A stretch of DNA of 64,000 nt from CAYSYM01 sp964435115. Lineage in GTDB: Bacteria; Chloroflexota; UBA6077; CF-72. How positions within the stretch are numbered: position 1 is the stretch's first letter; the number at the start of each line of letters is the position of its first letter. The position numbers and the translations under genes are program-made. Below, piece after piece: positions 60,900-64,000 of this stretch. The notes beneath the pieces were generated by a model. The model was given only the letters and a program-made list of their open reading frames with translations. It was not told the DNA's origin and did no database searches. The stretch covers positions 1 through 64,000 of the forward strand of contig CAYSYM010000012.1 in NCBI GenBank assembly GCA_964435115.1, written 5' to 3'.

Positions 60900-61787
60900 A
60901 TGGCCCACCTCCAGGAAGACGGTTCAGCGCTCAGCACCGACCAGAAAACGGCGGCGATCCTCGAAGCGCTGCCGTACATCTGCGAGTACGTCGGCAAGAC
61001 GCTCGTCATCAAGGTCGGCGGGGCGGTGGGCGATGAGGGGACGGTGCTCGACGACATCGTCTGGCTGAAGAAACTGGGGATCAACCCGGTCATCGTGCAC
61101 GGCGGCGGGCCCCAAATCTCGGAGATGCTCGAGCGCCTCGGAGTGGAGACGCGCTTCGTGGAGGGCCGCCGCTACACAGACGAGCGGACGCTCGACGTGG
61201 TGCACATGGTGCTGATGCGGATCAACGGCCAGTTCGTCTCCCACCTGGACCGGCAGGGCATCCACGCCGTGGGGCTGAACGGGCTGGATGGTGGCATGCT
61301 GCGGGCCCGGCTGCGCGACGAGCGGCTGGGGCTGGTGGGCGAGGTCGAGGCCGTCGACCTGCGGCCGATCGTCTCACTCGTGGAGCAGCGCTACGTGGTG
61401 GTGATCGCGCCGCTCGCGTGCGGCCCTGAGTCACAGCCGCTCAACGTCAACGCCGACACGGTCGCCGGCGAGGTGGCGCGAGCGCTGCACGCGGAGAAGC
61501 TGGTGCTATTCACTGACGTGCCCGGCGTGATGGACGAGCACGGCCGGGTGCTCCCGGAGATCCCGGTGGGCGAGGTCCCGGCACTCGTCGACCGAGGAGT
61601 GATCGGCGGTGGCATGATCCCGAAGATCGAGGCGTGCCTGAGGGCGCTCGAGACGGTCCCGCGAGCGCACGTCCTCGACGGTCGCGTGTCGCACGCCCTG
61701 ATCCGCGAGCTGTTCACCCGCGAGGGCGTCGGTACCATGCTGGTCACCGCACGGCCCGGAGAACCAGGAGGTCTCACACAGCCATGA
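60900..61787 (+). CDS. argB: Acetylglutamate kinase
   Basis: About 295 residues of the amino-acid-kinase fold. TLVIKVGGAVGDEGTVLDDIVWLK, PVIVHGGGPQISEMLERLG and NVNADTVAGEVARAL (cores) are the ATP and acetylglutamate sites; GGGMIPKIEACLRAL is the C-terminal block. It phosphorylates N-acetylglutamate, the step before ArgC. The ATG at 60900 is used; GTG 60879 is in frame. The stop overlaps the argD start (ATGA). Confidence 0.96.
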   Translation: MAHLQEDGSALSTDQKTAAILEALPYICEYVGKTLVIKVGGAVGDEGTVLDDIVWLKKLGINPVIVHGGGPQISEMLERLGVETRFVEGRRYTDERTLDVVHMVLMRINGQFVSHLDRQGIHAVGLNGLDGGMLRARLRDERLGLVGEVEAVDLRPIVSLVEQRYVVVIAPLACGPESQPLNVNADTVAGEVARALHAEKLVLFTDVPGVMDEHGRVLPEIPVGEVPALVDRGVIGGGMIPKIEACLRALETVPRAHVLDGRVSHALIRELFTREGVGTMLVTARPGEPGGLTQP

Positions 61788-63130
61788 GTACCGCGCACCT
61801 TGCCACGCCTTCGACCGCCAGCGCGCCGTGGATCGAGCTGGAGAAGCGCGTCTTCTTCCAGATGTTCCGGCGTGCGCCGGTCGTGCTGGAGCGAGGGCAG
61901 GGGTGTCGGGTGTGGGACGTGGAAGGTCGCGAGTATCTGGACCTGGTGGCGGGGATTGCAGTCGACGCGCTCGGGCACGCTCACCCGGCCATCCAGCAGG
62001 CGCTGGTAGAGCAGGGGGCGAAGCTGCTCCAGACCTCCAACCTGTTCTACTCGATCCCCCAGCTTGAGCTGGCCGAGATGCTGGTTCAGCATTCGCCGTT
62101 CGACCGGGTCTTCCTGTGCAACAGCGGAGCCGAGGCGAACGAGGCGGCCATCAAGCTGGCGCGGAAGTGGGGCAAGATGCACCGCGGCGGTGCCTTCGGG
62201 ATCATTACCGCCGAGCACGGGTTCCACGGCCGGACGCTGGCCACCGTCGCCGCCACGGGCAAGCCGGCCTACCAGGCGCCCTTCACGCCCATGCCCGAGG
62301 GGTTCGTCCACGTGCCGTTCAACGACATGGACGCGCTGGAGCGCGCGGCGGACGAGCGGACGGCGGCGGTCTTGCTGGAGCCTATCCAGGGCGAAGCTGG
62401 CGTGCACGTGGCGAGCGAGACGTACCTGCGCGACGTGCAGGACTTCTGCAAGGCGAAGAACCTGCTGTTCATGGTGGACGAGGTCCAGACAGGTGTGGGC
62501 CGGCTGGGCACGCTGTGGGGGTTCGAGCGCTGGGGCGTGCAGCCAGATGTCATGACGCTGGCCAAGGGCCTGGGTGGTGGCGTGCCGATCGGCGCCTTGC
62601 TGGCGCGTGACGAGGCGGCCGTCTTCGAGCCGGGCGACCACGGCTCGACGTTCGGCGGCAATGCGCTCACCTGCGCGGTGGCGACGGCGGTGCTGCGCCA
62701 CATCCTGGAGCACGACGTGCTCGGCAACGTGCGGCGCACGGGGGCGAGCCTGAAGGCCGGTCTCGAGGCGCTGCGCCAGGAGCAGCCGCTGATCGCGAGC
62801 GTGCGTGGCGAGGGGCTGTTGCTGGCGCTTGAGCTCACAGCCGACGCCGCCGCGGAGGTCGTCCGCCTCGCGCTGGACGAGGGACTGCTCGTCAACAACA
62901 CCGGCCCGGCAACGCTGCGGCTGGCGCCGCCGCTGATCCTGAGCGAGGCGGAGGCTGGCGAGGCAGTGGAGAAGCTGGGCCGCGCGCTGGCGCGCGTGGA
63001 CGTGCCGGCGACGACCGCCGGCTCACCCGGCGGGCCTCCAGTCGGCACCGCCGGCGGCCGAGCCCGGGGCGCGGGCGGCGGTGCTGGAGTGGACGCGCAG
63101 GACTCGCTCCAGGCCGGCCTGGTCGGGTAG
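61784..63130 (+). CDS. argD: Acetylornithine aminotransferase
   Basis: 448 residues of a class III PLP aminotransferase. CNSGAEANEAAIKLARKW, FHGRTLATVAATG, VDEVQTGVGRLGTLWGFE and the PLP lysine in MTLAKGLGGGVPIGALLA are clear. It makes acetylornithine from the ArgC product. The last 45 residues are Gly/Ala/Pro-rich, are not part of the family, and overlap the 3' end of the convergent prmC gene by 108 bases. That overlap is unusual and may show a lost stop codon. Confidence 0.95.
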   Translation: MSTAHLATPSTASAPWIELEKRVFFQMFRRAPVVLERGQGCRVWDVEGREYLDLVAGIAVDALGHAHPAIQQALVEQGAKLLQTSNLFYSIPQLELAEMLVQHSPFDRVFLCNSGAEANEAAIKLARKWGKMHRGGAFGIITAEHGFHGRTLATVAATGKPAYQAPFTPMPEGFVHVPFNDMDALERAADERTAAVLLEPIQGEAGVHVASETYLRDVQDFCKAKNLLFMVDEVQTGVGRLGTLWGFERWGVQPDVMTLAKGLGGGVPIGALLARDEAAVFEPGDHGSTFGGNALTCAVATAVLRHILEHDVLGNVRRTGASLKAGLEALRQEQPLIASVRGEGLLLALELTADAAAEVVRLALDEGLLVNNTGPATLRLAPPLILSEAEAGEAVEKLGRALARVDVPATTAGSPGGPPVGTAGGRARGAGGGAGVDAQDSLQAGLVG

Positions 63131-63979
63131 CACCTCCACTGCGGCATCCGGGTACAGGCACCGAGCCGTGGAGGCCAGGGCCGCGCCCTGGCCGTCGTCG
63201 ATCTCCAGGGCCATCTCGGCGCCTGGCACGAGCAGCGGCGCGGCCTGGCGCAGCAGGCGCTCCACCAGCTCCCGCCCGTGCGGTCCGCCGACGAGCGCGG
63301 CCCGTGGCTCGTAGGCGTGGACGTCGCGCGGGAGCGGTCGCTGGGCAGGGAGGTATGGCAGGTTGGCCAGGAGGACGTGGATCGGGCCGCGCACGCCGGC
63401 CAGGAGGTCCGCCTGGGCGAGCCGCACCCGCCGGGCCTGCCCGAGCGACCGCGCATTCTCCCGGGCAAGCGTGAGCGCCGGGAACGAAGCGTCCGTGGCG
63501 AGCACCATCGCATCCGTCTCGGCGGCGAGGCTCACGGCAATCGCACCCGACCCGGTGCCGATGTCGACGACGCGTGGTTCCACACCCCTCGCACGCCAGC
63601 CTGCGACGGCCTCGAGCCCGAGCTCGACGAGCATCTCCGTCTCCGGGCGCGGGATGAGTGCCCGGCGGTCCACCCGGAAGCGCCGACCGTAGAACTCGCG
63701 CTGGCCGAGGATGTAGGCGATCGGCTCGCCGGCTTCGCGGCGAGCGCGGAGCGCATCGAACGTCGCCGCGGCCAGGTCGGGAACGATACGTTCGGGATGT
63801 GCCAGGAGCTCCGTCCTGGACCAGCCGGTGGCGTGGCTCAGGAGCAGCGTCGCGTCCAGGCGCGCGCTGGCCGAGCCCGCGCTGGCCAGCCGTCGGGCGG
63901 CAGCGTCGAGCAGGTCAGCCGCGGATGTCAGGCCCCGCTTCACGCTCCGAGCCCGTGGGCTGCACCGGCGCCGGTCCAT
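63023..63979 (-). CDS. prmC: Peptide chain release factor glutamine methyltransferase
   Basis: 318 residues. The N-terminal helical domain (LLLSHATGWSRTELLAHPERIV) precedes the methyltransferase fold with YILGQREFYGRRFRVDRRALIPRPETEMLVE (core GRRFRVDRRALIPRPETE) and VVDIGTGSGAIAVSLA. The catalytic NPPY motif is NLPY here (ANLPYLP), a conservative variant. It methylates the GGQ glutamine of release factors. The ATG at 63979 may be long; GTG codon further in is possible. The C-terminal tail overlaps argD tail to tail. Confidence 0.9.
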   Translation of the reverse strand: MDRRRCSPRARSVKRGLTSAADLLDAAARRLASAGSASARLDATLLLSHATGWSRTELLAHPERIVPDLAAATFDALRARREAGEPIAYILGQREFYGRRFRVDRRALIPRPETEMLVELGLEAVAGWRARGVEPRVVDIGTGSGAIAVSLAAETDAMVLATDASFPALTLARENARSLGQARRVRLAQADLLAGVRGPIHVLLANLPYLPAQRPLPRDVHAYEPRAALVGGPHGRELVERLLRQAAPLLVPGAEMALEIDDGQGAALASTARCLYPDAAVEVLPDQAGLERVLRVHSSTAARAPGSAAGGADWRPAG

Positions 63980-64000
63980 GCCGAACGTCGGGTCACGGGC

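Overview
The window is about 64 kb of GC-rich bacterial chromosome (roughly 70% by eye) with many GTG starts, ATGA/GTGA gene overlaps and G-rich Shine-Dalgarno sites. Gene content points to an aerobic bacterium, most likely a Chloroflexota (Thermomicrobia-like) lineage: a lipoprotein-anchored branched-chain amino acid ABC system with a long Ala/Pro/Ser linker, a YfhO-type giant membrane protein, ECF sigma/anti-sigma pairs with Pro/Thr linkers, an F420/PPOX-fold protein and a ferredoxin-linked 2-oxoacid oxidoreductase. The taxonomic call is inference; no rRNA gene is present.

Layout. 1-920: 3' end of valS and a membrane protein. 993-6479: a complete Liv-type ABC operon on the minus strand. 7.3-9.8 kb: a zinc-ribbon protein and a proline dehydrogenase / NifU-like / DsrE-like operon. 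10-13.1 kb: YfhO family. 13.5-18.7 kb: DUF971 protein, Lon, a P1/S58 peptidase and Hsp20. 18.8-26.1 kb: amidase, EamA transporter, TIM-barrel protein, methyltransferase, small membrane proteins and a Kelch protein. 26.4-28.5 kb: a degraded stretch (orphan permease, DUF4242, truncated DUF5615 toxin with DUF433 antitoxin, ComM fragment). 28.5-34.1 kb: PPOX protein, a DCC-family redox gene with two in-frame TGA codons, a cation/proton antiporter, and an ECF sigma/anti-sigma pair. 34,266-37,250: a small integrated element bounded by a 19-bp duplication of the tRNA-Leu 3' end. 37.4-42.5 kb: a three-subunit 2-oxoacid:ferredoxin oxidoreductase and a class III CoA-transferase. 42.5-49.4 kb: family-4 UDG, FtsK, then secE-nusG-rplK-rplA-rplJ/L. 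49.4-51.2 kb: prephenate dehydrogenase and site-2 protease. 51.3-56.1 kb: a large XRE-NB-ARC-TPR regulator and an Xre/RES toxin-antitoxin remnant. 56.1-57.3 kb: an unusual secreted two-gene unit with a frameshift in each gene. 57.7-64 kb: argC-argJ, a broken Clp-N protein, argB-argD and prmC.

Most notable points. (1) The DCC-family gene at 29,225-29,641 has TGA at exactly both redox-cysteine positions (UxxU) and a stem-loop fitting a bacterial SECIS, so it is a strong selenoprotein candidate. (2) rplJ and rplL are one uninterrupted reading frame, with a strong internal ribosome-binding site in front of the L12 part. (3) The oxidoreductase alpha subunit carries YPIRP instead of YPITP, suggesting an oxalate-type enzyme beside a formyl-CoA-transferase-like gene. 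(4) A 3-kb tRNA-Leu element retains both att cores and paired arm-type repeats, although its integrase is truncated. (5) A 67-bp palindromic repeat occurs three times at identical length. (6) Two overlapping secreted-protein genes both need a -1 shift at a GGGAGG motif. Several start codons sit 7-11 nt after a good -10 box, suggesting frequent leaderless transcription.
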